Shown here: positions 1-7,587 of the stretch, in pieces
Numbering within the stretch: position 1 is the stretch's first letter
Layout of the letters: every line of letters starts with the position of its first letter
Source of the DNA: a virus
DNA length: 37,110 nt
Strand: one strand, 5' to 3'
Virus record (IMG/VR): IMGVR_UViG_3300040809_000925
Coordinates: 1 to 37,110 of that record
The notes under the pieces: model-generated
Databases searched by the model: none
What the model was told of the DNA's origin: nothing
Seen by the model: the letters and a program-made list of their open reading frames with translations, nothing else
Made by a program: the position numbers and the translations under genes

Positions 1-1
1 C

Positions 2-862
2 TACTGCTTCACTTTGACAACTGCAGCAGGTATAGAGGGCGCTTTTGGTGCGTTTATCGCAGAGAATGAGGGTAATTATAAAAATATCACGGCAATAGCT
101 AGCATATTTCTCGATAACGAAACTACAGCTACACAAAGACAGATAGATACATCAAGAATATATCGTGATGATGGTTTGTACCCCGTACTTGATCCGACTA
201 CAAGCGGTTATGGTATTGATATAAATTGGCAAAATGTTGTGTATGTAGTTTCTACTGGTGGTAGCGCTTTGACTCCGACTGAGAAATCTCAACTAGCAAA
301 TGCGGCAGCGGATTCAGCTACAGCTGTAGTCCAAAATACTGAAATAAAGGGCACAGGTTTCGATACTGCTAACGATTCACTTGTTGAAATACGAGCTAAT
401 CAAGGTGGCGGTGGTTCTTGTCCGACTGCAGTGGAGATACGCGAAGAAATAGATGCTAATAGTGTTAAGCTTGATGTGGCCGTGTCAACTAGACTAGCAG
501 AGGCGAGTATAAATACTACGGGCGGCGCTATTGATAACGTGATTTTGGTAAACACAACCACGACAAATAGCGATATGAGAGGGACAGACGGCGCTAATAC
601 TATCGCCCCAGATAACGTGGGTATAGCTCAGATTCAGGTGGATATAGATAGCCTGAATGACTTTAACCCAGATGCGGCAGTTGTTGAGAGTGGGGAAACG
701 TGGACTCAATCAATGAGGCTTGTAAGGGCTAATGCAGCTGGATCTATAGTTGATGATGACGTTAGTAGTGGTGTTATTAAGTCTGCCGACGGGACTAAAG
801 ATCGAATAGAATTTAGTTATATTGATGGCAGTAGAACGATAACAGGCACCGATGTAACATAA
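2..862 (+). CDS. C-terminal part of large tail-fibre/tail protein (5' partial)
   Basis: The frame is open from the first complete codon at base 2, so the true start lies outside this end. The TTG at 14 is only the first possible internal start. About 287 residues are visible, rich in Ala, Thr, Asn and Asp like beta-structured virion proteins. The segment around residues 1-80 (a TTAAGIEG stretch, then RIYRDDG, then GIDINW and VYVV) resembles the C-terminal region of large phage tail proteins. The protein open at the right end of the window stops in NFTAAELF, which reads naturally into this segment. I infer that both are one gene of about 1,490 residues. The stop overlaps the next ATG (TAATG), which indicates tight coupling with the adaptor genes that follow. 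Confidence 0.8.
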   Translation, partial: YCFTLTTAAGIEGAFGAFIAENEGNYKNITAIASIFLDNETTATQRQIDTSRIYRDDGLYPVLDPTTSGYGIDINWQNVVYVVSTGGSALTPTEKSQLANAAADSATAVVQNTEIKGTGFDTANDSLVEIRANQGGGGSCPTAVEIREEIDANSVKLDVAVSTRLAEASINTTGGAIDNVILVNTTTTNSDMRGTDGANTIAPDNVGIAQIQVDIDSLNDFNPDAAVVESGETWTQSMRLVRANAAGSIVDDDVSSGVIKSADGTKDRIEFSYIDGSRTITGTDVT

Positions 863-1146
863 TGGGCTATTACACTTCGGGCTATAAGTCTTCAGGTTAT
901 TACAAGTCTGGATATTACGGCCTGTTCGATGTTGTTCCGCCTGTTTTTTATGCAAAAAAAAATAGGCTAGTATTTGTTAATAGAGTTTGTAGGATTGCGG
1001 AGATGTCAGAAAATAGAATTTTGGAAATAGCCAATCAAAAAAGACTTGTTCAAATAGCAGAGCAGAAGCGCATATCTGAGATTTGCAAATCTATAAGGCT
1101 ATGTGAAATAAATAAAAAACAAAGACTTATAGAGGTTTTAGACTGA
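862..1146 (+). CDS. Small tail-associated protein with 9-residue repeats
   Basis: This 94-residue protein starts with a Gly/Tyr/Ser repeat (GYYTSGYKSSGYYKSGYYG). It then carries five or six tandem nine-residue units of the form R-[IL]-x-E-I followed by four variable residues, such as RILEIANQK and RLVQIAEQK. Short phage proteins with R-containing nine-residue beta repeats are common next to fibre genes, and I expect a small virion or fibre-assembly role. Its ATG overlaps the upstream stop, and its own stop overlaps the next start, so it belongs to the fibre operon. The exact function is not known. Confidence 0.75.
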   Translation: MGYYTSGYKSSGYYKSGYYGLFDVVPPVFYAKKNRLVFVNRVCRIAEMSENRILEIANQKRLVQIAEQKRISEICKSIRLCEINKKQRLIEVLD

Positions 1147-1478
1147 TGCCAGTTTTGCATGAGGGTAAAGAGGCACCTATTCTGCCAGAGGAAATGAACC
1201 CAGACGATACAGATACATTCTTTTTGTGCTGGACTAAAAAGCTAAATGGGGCAACGCTTTCTAGTGACGTCTGGGAGCTGCCAGACAATTTCACGCTTGA
1301 TTCATCACAGTCAAACATCCCAGTTATTGAAGATGGGGTAACTTACAACGATTGTAATGCGGCAACTATAAGCACTACAGAGGAGTCAGGGAAATTCCTT
1401 ATAACTAACAGAGCTACTTTTAGTGATGGCAGAGTTGTGGCCCGCTCATTTTATATTGTGTTAGACTCAAAGCTATAA
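1146..1478 (+). CDS. Probable fibre-tail adaptor protein
   Basis: This 110-residue protein has an N-terminal acidic linker (residues 1-27) and then a beta-sandwich-like pattern: WTKKLNGATLSSDVW, a central loop, and a C-terminal FSDGRVVARSF strand. This arrangement is typical of the small immunoglobulin-like phage fibre-tail adaptor family, in which the closing strand carries a DGR-x4-SF signature. It starts on the base where the upstream gene stops and is followed after 24 bases by the next structural gene. The role as a connector between tail and fibre is inferred from family resemblance and position. Confidence 0.6.
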   Translation: MPVLHEGKEAPILPEEMNPDDTDTFFLCWTKKLNGATLSSDVWELPDNFTLDSSQSNIPVIEDGVTYNDCNAATISTTEESGKFLITNRATFSDGRVVARSFYIVLDSKL

Positions 1479-1482
1479 TTAA

Positions 1483-1494
1483 CTCGTTAACGAG
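1483..1494. repeat. 12-bp perfect palindrome
   Basis: CTCGTTAACGAG is its own reverse complement and sits in the short gap before the ATG at 1503. It could form a small hairpin just upstream of the ribosome binding site (AGCAGG). A regulatory role is possible but not shown. Confidence 0.4.
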
Positions 1495-1502
1495 AGCAGG
1501 AC

Positions 1503-2579
1503 ATGAGCACCCTTAATTCTTTAGATGTAGGCACAAGTTGGACTGATTTGAATTCCCTTTCTGGTATCCCTGAGGGTGCAGAAATTTTCCTTCAGTGCAC
1601 TGGTAAAGCAGGGGATATAATAGATGTGGCTATATCTGAGTCACAGCCTTCAAATTCATTTCGCGGGGTTCCAATATACCAAGCCAGAGGCCAGAGGCGA
1701 GTTCCTGCGGGGAGTTCTAAGGTGTGGGTTAGGTATCTTAGGAACGACGACACAACCCCGTCAAAATCTGTCACAAAAATACAAGTACAGATAGAGCCAG
1801 CAATTAGCGAATTGTCATCCCTAAGTCTTAGCCAGGATTTTTTAATACGTGTCGGCTTGGGTAAGGTTCCTGGCTACTCGCAAGCTGCAGTTGTGATGAG
1901 AAATCCCGCATGCAGTAATACGGAGTTTACTGATGTTTGGGCTGGCACAGGAAATATGACACTGGCAACTGCCTCTGAAACCTGGGAGATATCTAGTGAT
2001 AGCGCGGATGATACCAATGGCGGCACTGGTGCATGGAATGTTTTAATTAATAGTCTTGACGATAATAAGGAAATACAGCCGCCTCAACAGGTCACTTTAA
2101 GCGGGACTAATTGGGTAGCTATTCCTGGCACTCACTTTAGGCCTCATAACCTAGCTGCAACAAGAGGAGTTTTTGTTTTAAATGCTGGGTCTAGTGAGTC
2201 TAATGTTGGGACTATTACAGTAAGGGATGTCGCTACCCAGCAAACTAGAATGGTTATAACACCTGGTACCGGAATAAATGAAGACGGACAAATAACAGCG
2301 CCGACTGGGTTTACGCTTCTGGCTCTCAAAGTTATCGTGGCGTGGCCAAAAGACGAGAGTGGAGAGTTATACAACAGTATTAAACCTAATGGTGCTGATA
2401 CAGCTAGAATATCTAGTGGAAGGGTCGGACAATACCAAAATATATGGAACCTGGATTTCCAGGCCAAGTTCATAACTTCAGAGAAAACGGATAGGGTTTT
2501 TAGGGCTAAATCTTTAAATCTAGGTGCCGAACTAACTGTAATTCAAGAATTCCTCGTTGTGGATAATGATTTTTTATGA
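1503..2579 (+). CDS. Virion structural protein (tail/fibre module)
   Basis: A 358-residue protein without signal peptide or membrane segment, made of short hydrophobic beta strands separated by Ser/Thr/Asn turns. Around residues 158-185 it has SSDSADDTNGGTGAWNV followed by LINSLDDN. That motif is seen in structural proteins of many podo- and siphophages, where it forms part of a beta domain. AGCAGG lies a few bases before the ATG. The stop overlaps the next gene (ATGA). The specific position in the virion cannot be told from the sequence; adaptor, fibre-base or decoration roles remain possible. Confidence 0.65.
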   Translation: MSTLNSLDVGTSWTDLNSLSGIPEGAEIFLQCTGKAGDIIDVAISESQPSNSFRGVPIYQARGQRRVPAGSSKVWVRYLRNDDTTPSKSVTKIQVQIEPAISELSSLSLSQDFLIRVGLGKVPGYSQAAVVMRNPACSNTEFTDVWAGTGNMTLATASETWEISSDSADDTNGGTGAWNVLINSLDDNKEIQPPQQVTLSGTNWVAIPGTHFRPHNLAATRGVFVLNAGSSESNVGTITVRDVATQQTRMVITPGTGINEDGQITAPTGFTLLALKVIVAWPKDESGELYNSIKPNGADTARISSGRVGQYQNIWNLDFQAKFITSEKTDRVFRAKSLNLGAELTVIQEFLVVDNDFL

Positions 2580-2938
2580 GAACTATCGGTAGAAACAGAA
2601 ATACAACTGATACTGCTTCAATAGTATCAAAAATAACAATAAATTCATCAACGGCAACTACTATTGCGGCTGCAAACCCAAATAGGATATTTTTTGAGGT
2701 TTTTGCCCCACCTGTTGGGGTTTCAAATAATCATGACTACTGTGCTTTCCTGAGACCTTACCCAGCAGCTCAAGATAATGTAGCGCATGGAGCCTGGATT
2801 GGGTCTTATCAGGTAGGTAATGACTCTCTATTTAAAGGTGAATGGCGAATGCCTTCCGATAATATTTATACTGGCGAGTTTAGCGCTATCTTATGCACTG
2901 GTCAGTCTGATATAAATATCTATATTGTAGAATATTAA
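2576..2938 (+). CDS. Small virion protein, unknown role
   Basis: A 120-residue protein coupled to the preceding structural gene by an ATGA overlap. Residues 18-45 (ITINSSTATTIAAANPNR followed by IFFEV) look like the opening strands of small phage head or tail decoration domains. The rest is beta-rich with several aromatic residues and ends in NIYIVEY. It is the last gene of the fibre block before a promoter. No enzymatic motif is seen. The structural assignment comes mainly from context and composition. Confidence 0.55.
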   Translation: MRTIGRNRNTTDTASIVSKITINSSTATTIAAANPNRIFFEVFAPPVGVSNNHDYCAFLRPYPAAQDNVAHGAWIGSYQVGNDSLFKGEWRMPSDNIYTGEFSAILCTGQSDINIYIVEY

Positions 2939-2942
2939 TTGT

Positions 2943-2971
2943 TTGACATGTATATGTTATAAGCCGATAAT
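2943..2971 (+). promoter_or_regulatory. Strong sigma70-type promoter, probably leaderless transcript
   Basis: TTGACA at 2943-2948 and GATAAT at 2966-2971 are separated by exactly 17 bases. The expected start of transcription, about seven bases after the -10 box, falls on or next to the A of the ATG at 2978. No ribosome binding site lies upstream of that ATG, so the first gene may be translated from a leaderless message, as happens for lambda cI from PRM. Confidence 0.7.
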
Positions 2972-2977
2972 GTATAT

Positions 2978-3199
2978 ATGCTAAACAGTCCAAGCAAGTA
3001 CATAAAATCAAAAGGTCTTCCAAGCCTCCGTCATGTTTCTAATATGTCGGGGGTTTCTGCTTGCACGCTGCATAACTGGTTTAAAGAGGATTTTAGAAAG
3101 TTTGATGTGGTAGTTGTCGGCTGCGCCTATCTGCACTCAAAGGGGTATGGCCCTGCTGACATAAAAGACTTTCCAAACGATGACAGAAAAACGTTTTAA
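2978..3199 (+). CDS. Small HTH-type protein, probably DNA-binding
   Basis: A 73-residue protein whose residues 14-38 (LPSLRHVSNMSGVSACTLHNW) fit a helix-turn-helix: a helix, a turn at MSGVS and a recognition helix ending in TLHNW. It is followed by a hydrophobic segment, FDVVVVGCAYL. Its position between the fibre genes and the packaging genes, directly behind a near-consensus promoter, suggests a regulator of late genes or of packaging. The ATG has no Shine-Dalgarno sequence and coincides with the predicted transcript start. An internal ATG at residue 23 would cut the HTH in two, so I prefer the first one. Confidence 0.65.
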   Translation: MLNSPSKYIKSKGLPSLRHVSNMSGVSACTLHNWFKEDFRKFDVVVVGCAYLHSKGYGPADIKDFPNDDRKTF

Positions 3200-3214
3200 C
3201 TATTGGAGTTCTTG

Positions 3215-3415
3215 ATGAAATTCGAATATATAAGCACAGCAAGGACTCAAGCAGTATCAGATCTTAATATCCTTATGTACTCCCCTGACGGAGTTAGGCA
3301 ATTCAAAGCTACGATAGAAACAGGGTCAAATGCCAATCAAGTAGCCCATAGATTGGAGCAGCTAGCTAAAGAGATTAGAGAAAAGGCCCAACCATTACCA
3401 TTTAGGGTTTATTGA
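3215..3415 (+). CDS. Small protein, unknown function
   Basis: A 66-residue protein. I chose the ATG at 3215 because GGAG at 3205-3208 stands six bases before it; the in-frame TTG at 3203 overlaps that site. The sequence has a beta-rich first half (FEYISTARTQAVSDLNILMYS) and an amphipathic helix near the C terminus (VAHRLEQLAKEIREKA). No known motif is recognised. It lies in the short operon leading to the HNH and terminase genes. Confidence 0.6.
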   Translation: MKFEYISTARTQAVSDLNILMYSPDGVRQFKATIETGSNANQVAHRLEQLAKEIREKAQPLPFRVY

Positions 3416-3417
3416 TT

Positions 3418-3642
3418 ATGAGTAAAGGAAGTGCACAAAGACCAACAGATATGAAATTATATGGTGATAATTATGATCGCATATTCAAAAGAGATAAGGA
3501 AAGCGGGCTAGTTGAGTTTTCTAAAGCGGTTACTAAGGATATTGCTGCAGACCATGAGTTGCCTGAATGCTCCATCTCCAAAGAGGAAAATACTACGCCT
3601 AAAGAAAATAGAAAAAAGACTTATAGGAATCTCGGTGGCTAA
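3418..3642 (+). CDS. Small charged protein, unknown function
   Basis: A 74-residue hydrophilic protein beginning MSKGSAQRPTDMKLYGDNYD, a start seen in small phage proteins of unknown role. The C-terminal half is Lys/Glu-rich and probably disordered. The ATG at 3418 lies three bases after the previous stop; an in-frame TTG two codons earlier is less likely. Its last codons and stop lie inside the tRNA-like element at 3623-3710, so translation of this gene would unwind that structure. Confidence 0.6.
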   Translation: MSKGSAQRPTDMKLYGDNYDRIFKRDKESGLVEFSKAVTKDIAADHELPECSISKEENTTPKENRKKTYRNLGG

Positions 3643-3710
3643 GCTCAAACGGTTAGAGCTTCTTAGTTCTGAGGTTGTAGGTTCGAATCCTGCGCGATCG
3701 AGAGTCCTAT
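3623..3710 (+). ncRNA. tRNA-like structured element with shortened anticodon arm
   Basis: Bases 3677-3693 form a perfect T arm (GTAGG, loop TTCGAAT, CCTGC). Bases 3642-3660 form a D arm (AGCTC, loop AAACGGTTA with the conserved GG, GAGCT). Bases 3633-3639 pair with 3694-3700 as an acceptor stem with one mismatch, with T8 and A9 at 3640-3641. The helix continues outward to 3623/3710, giving 15 pairs over 17 positions. Between the D and T arms only 16 bases remain where about 23 are usual, and the best hairpin there is CTTA-GTTC-TGAG, so there is no proper seven-base anticodon loop. It overlaps the end of the upstream gene and ends five bases before the HNH start. Confidence 0.65.
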
Positions 3711-3714
3711 TCTA

Positions 3715-4071
3715 ATGCCAAGCCTGCCACCAAAGCCATGCAGTAAAGCAAGGTGCACTAAGTACGCCACTAAGGATGGTCGATGTGATGAGCACCAAAG
3801 AGTAAAATGGGATCATACAAAGAGCAGGCATGAGAGAGGCTACGACAATAAATGGTATAAACTAAGAAAGTCTATACTTAAAAGAGATGGCCACTTATGC
3901 GTTATATGCTACCAGTCTGGAATATTCAGAGAGGCAAAAGAAGTAGATCATATAACACCAAAGGCAGAAGGCGGCACAGACTGCACAAGCAACCTTCAGT
4001 CACTATGCAAGAAGTGTCACAAAGAGAAGACAAAACAAGAATCAATAAGAGGCCGTAATAGCCTACTGTAA
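3715..4071 (+). CDS. HNH endonuclease, terminase-associated
   Basis: A 118-residue protein with an N-terminal zinc-ribbon-like set (C9, C14, C24, H27). The HNH core holds C62-x2-C65, the catalytic D78-H79, GG at 86-87, an NLQ-x-LC segment and C98-x2-C101-H102. HNH proteins placed immediately before the small terminase are a known part of the packaging machinery of HK97-type cos phages, where they assist terminase cutting. The gene sits directly between a tRNA-like element and the probable cos region, matching that role. Any ribosome binding site (GAGAG at 3700-3704) would be inside the long stem of the tRNA-like element. Confidence 0.85.
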   Translation: MPSLPPKPCSKARCTKYATKDGRCDEHQRVKWDHTKSRHERGYDNKWYKLRKSILKRDGHLCVICYQSGIFREAKEVDHITPKAEGGTDCTSNLQSLCKKCHKEKTKQESIRGRNSLL

Positions 4072-4261
4072 TGCGCTGTAAGGCATAGGATATATAATGC
4101 ACACAGATACACTACAGGATAGAATGCGGCTCTCTCAGTCCAGAATATAAAGGGGAGGGGGGTATTCCAAAGTGAAAGGGTGGCCTCTAAGTACCGGCGG
4201 GGTAGCCAAATTTCCACACAAACAGATGAAATGTTTAATATATAGACAGAAAGGTTAATCT
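4072..4261. other. Non-coding packaging region, candidate cos site
   Basis: No gene is seen between the HNH and small terminase genes. The segment 4150-4215 contains the purine run AAAGGGGAGGGGGG, then CCTCTAAGTACCGGCGGGG, then TAGCCAAATTT. GC-rich blocks of this kind in the gap before the small terminase are where HK97-type phages with 3' cohesive ends carry cos. I place the likely cut within ACCGGCGGGG at 4193-4202. This is inference from position and composition. Confidence 0.5.
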
Positions 4262-4663
4262 ATGTCAGCCAACAAAAAGCCTATGGAGATTCGAAAACTT
4301 CATGGTACAGACCAAACTAACAAGCACCGCAACAACGAAAATATACCGGAACCATCAAGTGGTATTGGCCCTGGGGCTAAATATCTAAGCAACGGTGAGC
4401 GAGAGATATGGGACGAGATTGTATCAATTTCCTGCCCCGGTGTCTTGGGTAATACCGATAGAATTTCACTTGAGATCATGTGCAGGCTTCTTTACCGGTT
4501 TAGATTCGGCGACCACGACAAAGATGCTGTTCTAGTCAACCTTAATGGAGCTGAGTTATCACAGCTCTCAAGCTTGCTTGGCCGTTTCGGCATGACGCCT
4601 GTAGACAGAATGAAGTTGAGCGTCCCAAAATCAAAGCCTAAAAACAGCTTTGGTGATCTTTGA
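4262..4663 (+). CDS. terS: Terminase small subunit, P27 family
   Basis: This 133-residue protein has the layout of the P27 small terminase family: an N-terminal basic segment with KLHGT, a Pro-rich linker, then a helical core beginning at YLSNGEREIWDEIV (about residues 41-55). It ends in an LSSLLGRFGMTPVDRMKL block that contacts oligomer partners in relatives. It recognises the packaging site and loads the large subunit. AAGG at 4251-4254 is placed well for the ATG. Its stop overlaps the TTG start of the large subunit, as expected for stoichiometric coupling. Confidence 0.85.
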   Translation: MSANKKPMEIRKLHGTDQTNKHRNNENIPEPSSGIGPGAKYLSNGEREIWDEIVSISCPGVLGNTDRISLEIMCRLLYRFRFGDHDKDAVLVNLNGAELSQLSSLLGRFGMTPVDRMKLSVPKSKPKNSFGDL

Positions 4664-6357
4664 GTAAAACACCTAATGTAGACAGAGGGCATCAGTACGC
4701 TCTTGATGTGGTAAACAAAAAAATACCTGCTTGTGAGTGGGTTATATTGTCCTGCCAAAAATATCTAGACGACCTAAAACAATCAAAGAAAAACAAGGAT
4801 AGCGAATTCTACTTTGATAAGCAGGTTGCTGAGCGCGTCCTAAAATTCAAGCAGATGTTTACGCATGTTAAGGGGCCATGGGCTAATACGCTTCTAATCC
4901 TTGAGCCGTGGCAGCTATTTTTTAACATGAATATATTTGGCTGGCTTAAGCGTTCGGACGGATGCCGCAAATATCGTAAAGCATTACTTTTTGTTCCACG
5001 GAAAAACGGAAAAAGCGCAGACGCTGCAACAACCGGCCTGTACATGTTGACTGGTGATGGCGAAGAGGGCGCTGAGGTATTTAGTGGCGCCGGAGATCTA
5101 GAGCAAGCCAGGGCAGTATTTAAGCCAGCTTGGTCAATGGCTCAAAAAGTGCCAGACTTCCAAGAATTTTATAATGTTGATATTTCTGGAACGCATAAGC
5201 AGCCTAGGGCTATTTTCTCACTATCAAGCGATTCTGTTTTTAAGCCTATTGTTGGAAACCCTGGGGACGGCGATTCTCCTTCATGTGCGATTGTTGATGA
5301 GTACCACGAACATAAAACCGACGCTCTTTTCGATACAATGGAGACCGGCATGGGTGCGCGAGAACAGCCGCTCATGTTGATAATAACAACAGCAGGGTCA
5401 AACCTTGCCGGCCCTTGTTACGCCTTGGTTTCTATGTGCAAAAAAATCTTGCAGGGTGTCAAAAAGGATGACTCCGTATTCTCTCTAATGTACGGGATTG
5501 ATCCTGATGACGATTGGTCGTCTATTGAATCTGCAATTAAAGCCAACCCCAACTATGGTGTGTCAGTATCTGAGGATTACATTAAAGCTAGGTTGACGGC
5601 GGCTGTAAACGACCCCAAAAAGCAGACGATATATAAAACCAAGCATCTCAATCAGTGGGTCGGGGCAATGGATGCCTACTTTAACACTGAGGCATGGCAG
5701 GCGCTTGGCGATCCTAATTTAAAGCTAGAAGACTTTTGTGGTAGAAGAATATTCATAGGTTTAGATTTATCCTCAAAGATTGATATTGCATCTATGCAGA
5801 TACTTATACCGCTTGGCGATGACCATTACGTCCAGTTTAATAAAAATTATTTGCCAGAGGCAAGGACTGAAGGTGACGAGAATGAACAGTACAAAGCATG
5901 GGCGGAAGAGGGGTATATAACCGTAACTGATGGAGAAATAATCGATTATAGTCAAATTAAACAGGATATACTTGACTTGTGCTCGAACTTTGAGCTGGTA
6001 GAGTTGGCCTATGATCCGTTTCAGGCTACAATGCTAGTAACTGAGTTAATGTCTGAGGGTGTGCCAGTTGTCGAGCTTGCGCCCAATGTACTAAATTTTA
6101 GCGAACCGATGAAAGAGCTTGATGCTAAAATTCAGGCTAAGACCATTATGCATAACGGCGACCCTGTTATGTCCTGGATGATGTCAAATGTTGTTAGTAA
6201 GCGCGACAAAAAAGATAATGACTACCCGAACAAAGAAATGTTTGAAAACAAGATTGATGGGCCTGTAGCTTTGATTATGGCTATTAATCGCGCAATGAAT
6301 GACGAGCACGGAAGTCTTGATGACTTTCTAAATAATCCCATTTCTGTGAGCTTTTAA
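4660..6357 (+). CDS. terL: Terminase large subunit (packaging ATPase and nuclease)
   Basis: A 565-residue HK97-type large terminase, of normal family length. The ATPase half carries the Walker A variant VPRKNGKS at 112-119, the Walker B AIVDEY at 210-215 with the catalytic Glu, and the coupling motif ITTAG at 242-246. The nuclease half carries the acidic residues expected in its RNase H fold: D369 in FIGLDLSS, D452 in YDPFQ and D533 in KIDGP. It drives DNA into the prohead and cuts at cos. Translation most likely starts at the TTG at 4660, overlapping the terS stop; there is no nearby ATG. Confidence 0.95.
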   Translation: MSKTPNVDRGHQYALDVVNKKIPACEWVILSCQKYLDDLKQSKKNKDSEFYFDKQVAERVLKFKQMFTHVKGPWANTLLILEPWQLFFNMNIFGWLKRSDGCRKYRKALLFVPRKNGKSADAATTGLYMLTGDGEEGAEVFSGAGDLEQARAVFKPAWSMAQKVPDFQEFYNVDISGTHKQPRAIFSLSSDSVFKPIVGNPGDGDSPSCAIVDEYHEHKTDALFDTMETGMGAREQPLMLIITTAGSNLAGPCYALVSMCKKILQGVKKDDSVFSLMYGIDPDDDWSSIESAIKANPNYGVSVSEDYIKARLTAAVNDPKKQTIYKTKHLNQWVGAMDAYFNTEAWQALGDPNLKLEDFCGRRIFIGLDLSSKIDIASMQILIPLGDDHYVQFNKNYLPEARTEGDENEQYKAWAEEGYITVTDGEIIDYSQIKQDILDLCSNFELVELAYDPFQATMLVTELMSEGVPVVELAPNVLNFSEPMKELDAKIQAKTIMHNGDPVMSWMMSNVVSKRDKKDNDYPNKEMFENKIDGPVALIMAINRAMNDEHGSLDDFLNNPISVSF

Positions 6358-6360
6358 TTA

Positions 6361-7587
6361 ATGGCATGGTATAACGGCTGGAAAAGTTGGTTTGTAGGAA
6401 GCGGGAATACTCGTAAAAAAGGCGATCAGACCAGCGCGCCAAATTCATACCCTGAAGAGTCGGCGGCCCCCGTCACTTTCGATTCGGCCATGACGGTTTC
6501 GGCTTTCTGGGCTTCGTCTAGGCTTCTATCTGAAACGCTTGCAGCAATGCCGATCAACTGCTTTGAGAATATGAGTGACGGATCAAGGCAAAAAAACAAG
6601 TCCTACAAGCTTTGGCGTCTTTTAAATTTCCAGCCAAACAGACGCCAGACTAGAATAGAGTTTTTTGAATCACTGATGCTTAATCTTGTCACTGACGGCA
6701 ATTGTTACGCATATATTCAGCGCTCTACTCGCGGTATAAGCTCAATATTGCCGCTAATGTCGGCTCAAATGTGCGTAACTCTTGAGGAGTCTGGCGAGGT
6801 TACATATACATATCTAAATTCAAACGGTACATACACGGCTTATTCACAGGCAGATATATGGCACGTGAAGTTGTTTGGTAATGGCTTAGTTGGTATGTCA
6901 CCCCTTGCGTTTGCTAGAAACTCTCTAGGAATTGCAATCTCGACCGATAATAGAGTTGGAAATCTAGCTAAAAATGGCGGCAAAGCTTCTGGTGTTTTAA
7001 GTATTGACCGCGTTTTAACGCCTCAACAGCGCGACGCCGTGCGTAAAAACATGGAAGAGATAGCGAAGGGCGACAGTGATAACCTCAAGATACTTGAAGC
7101 GGACATGAAGTATCAGCAGATAAGCTTAAGCCCTCAAGATTTACAGCTTTTAGAATCTCGCCGCTTTCAAGTTGAGGATATTGCTAGGTTCATGGGTGTC
7201 CCTTCTGTCTTAATTAATGACACTGCTGGATCTACTGTTTGGGGTTCCGGTGTGGAACAATTGATAGGCGGCTTTTATAAATTAAATATGAAACCCTATC
7301 TTGAGCGCTTTGAATCAAGTATTAAACGATGGCTTACAAGTACGTCTGACTGGGAGAAGTATGATATTGAGTTTGATTTTGACTCACTATTAAGGGCTGA
7401 CCCCAAGACTAGAGCTGAAACCAACTCAATTAGCATAAATTCTGGGCAGATGTCCCCTAATGAGGCTCGAAACTCGGAAGGCCGCGAAGATAAAGAAGGC
7501 GGTGACCAAATTTACTTAAATGGCTCTCTTGTGCAGGCCGGAACTAATAATAGCGGAGTTGCTGACAATGAAAATAATCCGACTTGA
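6361..7587 (+). CDS. Portal protein, HK97 family
   Basis: A 408-residue portal protein, the dodecameric ring at the capsid vertex through which DNA passes. Family signs are the N-terminal segment FDSAMTVSAFWASSRLLSETLAAMPI, the IWHVKLFGNGLVGMSPLAFAR block near residue 170, and QVEDIARFMGVPSVLI around residues 270-285. Family length is usually 390-430. It sits between the large terminase and the protease as in HK97. The start is three bases after the terminase stop with only a weak ribosome binding site, so it may depend on coupling. Its 3' end overlaps the protease start. Confidence 0.95.
   Translation: MAWYNGWKSWFVGSGNTRKKGDQTSAPNSYPEESAAPVTFDSAMTVSAFWASSRLLSETLAAMPINCFENMSDGSRQKNKSYKLWRLLNFQPNRRQTRIEFFESLMLNLVTDGNCYAYIQRSTRGISSILPLMSAQMCVTLEESGEVTYTYLNSNGTYTAYSQADIWHVKLFGNGLVGMSPLAFARNSLGIAISTDNRVGNLAKNGGKASGVLSIDRVLTPQQRDAVRKNMEEIAKGDSDNLKILEADMKYQQISLSPQDLQLLESRRFQVEDIARFMGVPSVLINDTAGSTVWGSGVEQLIGGFYKLNMKPYLERFESSIKRWLTSTSDWEKYDIEFDFDSLLRADPKTRAETNSISINSGQMSPNEARNSEGREDKEGGDQIYLNGSLVQAGTNNSGVADNENNPT

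Noticed and set aside
3633-3701. Normal functional tRNA
   Set aside because: The anticodon arm is about seven bases too short, the acceptor has a G-G mismatch and there is no CCA end.
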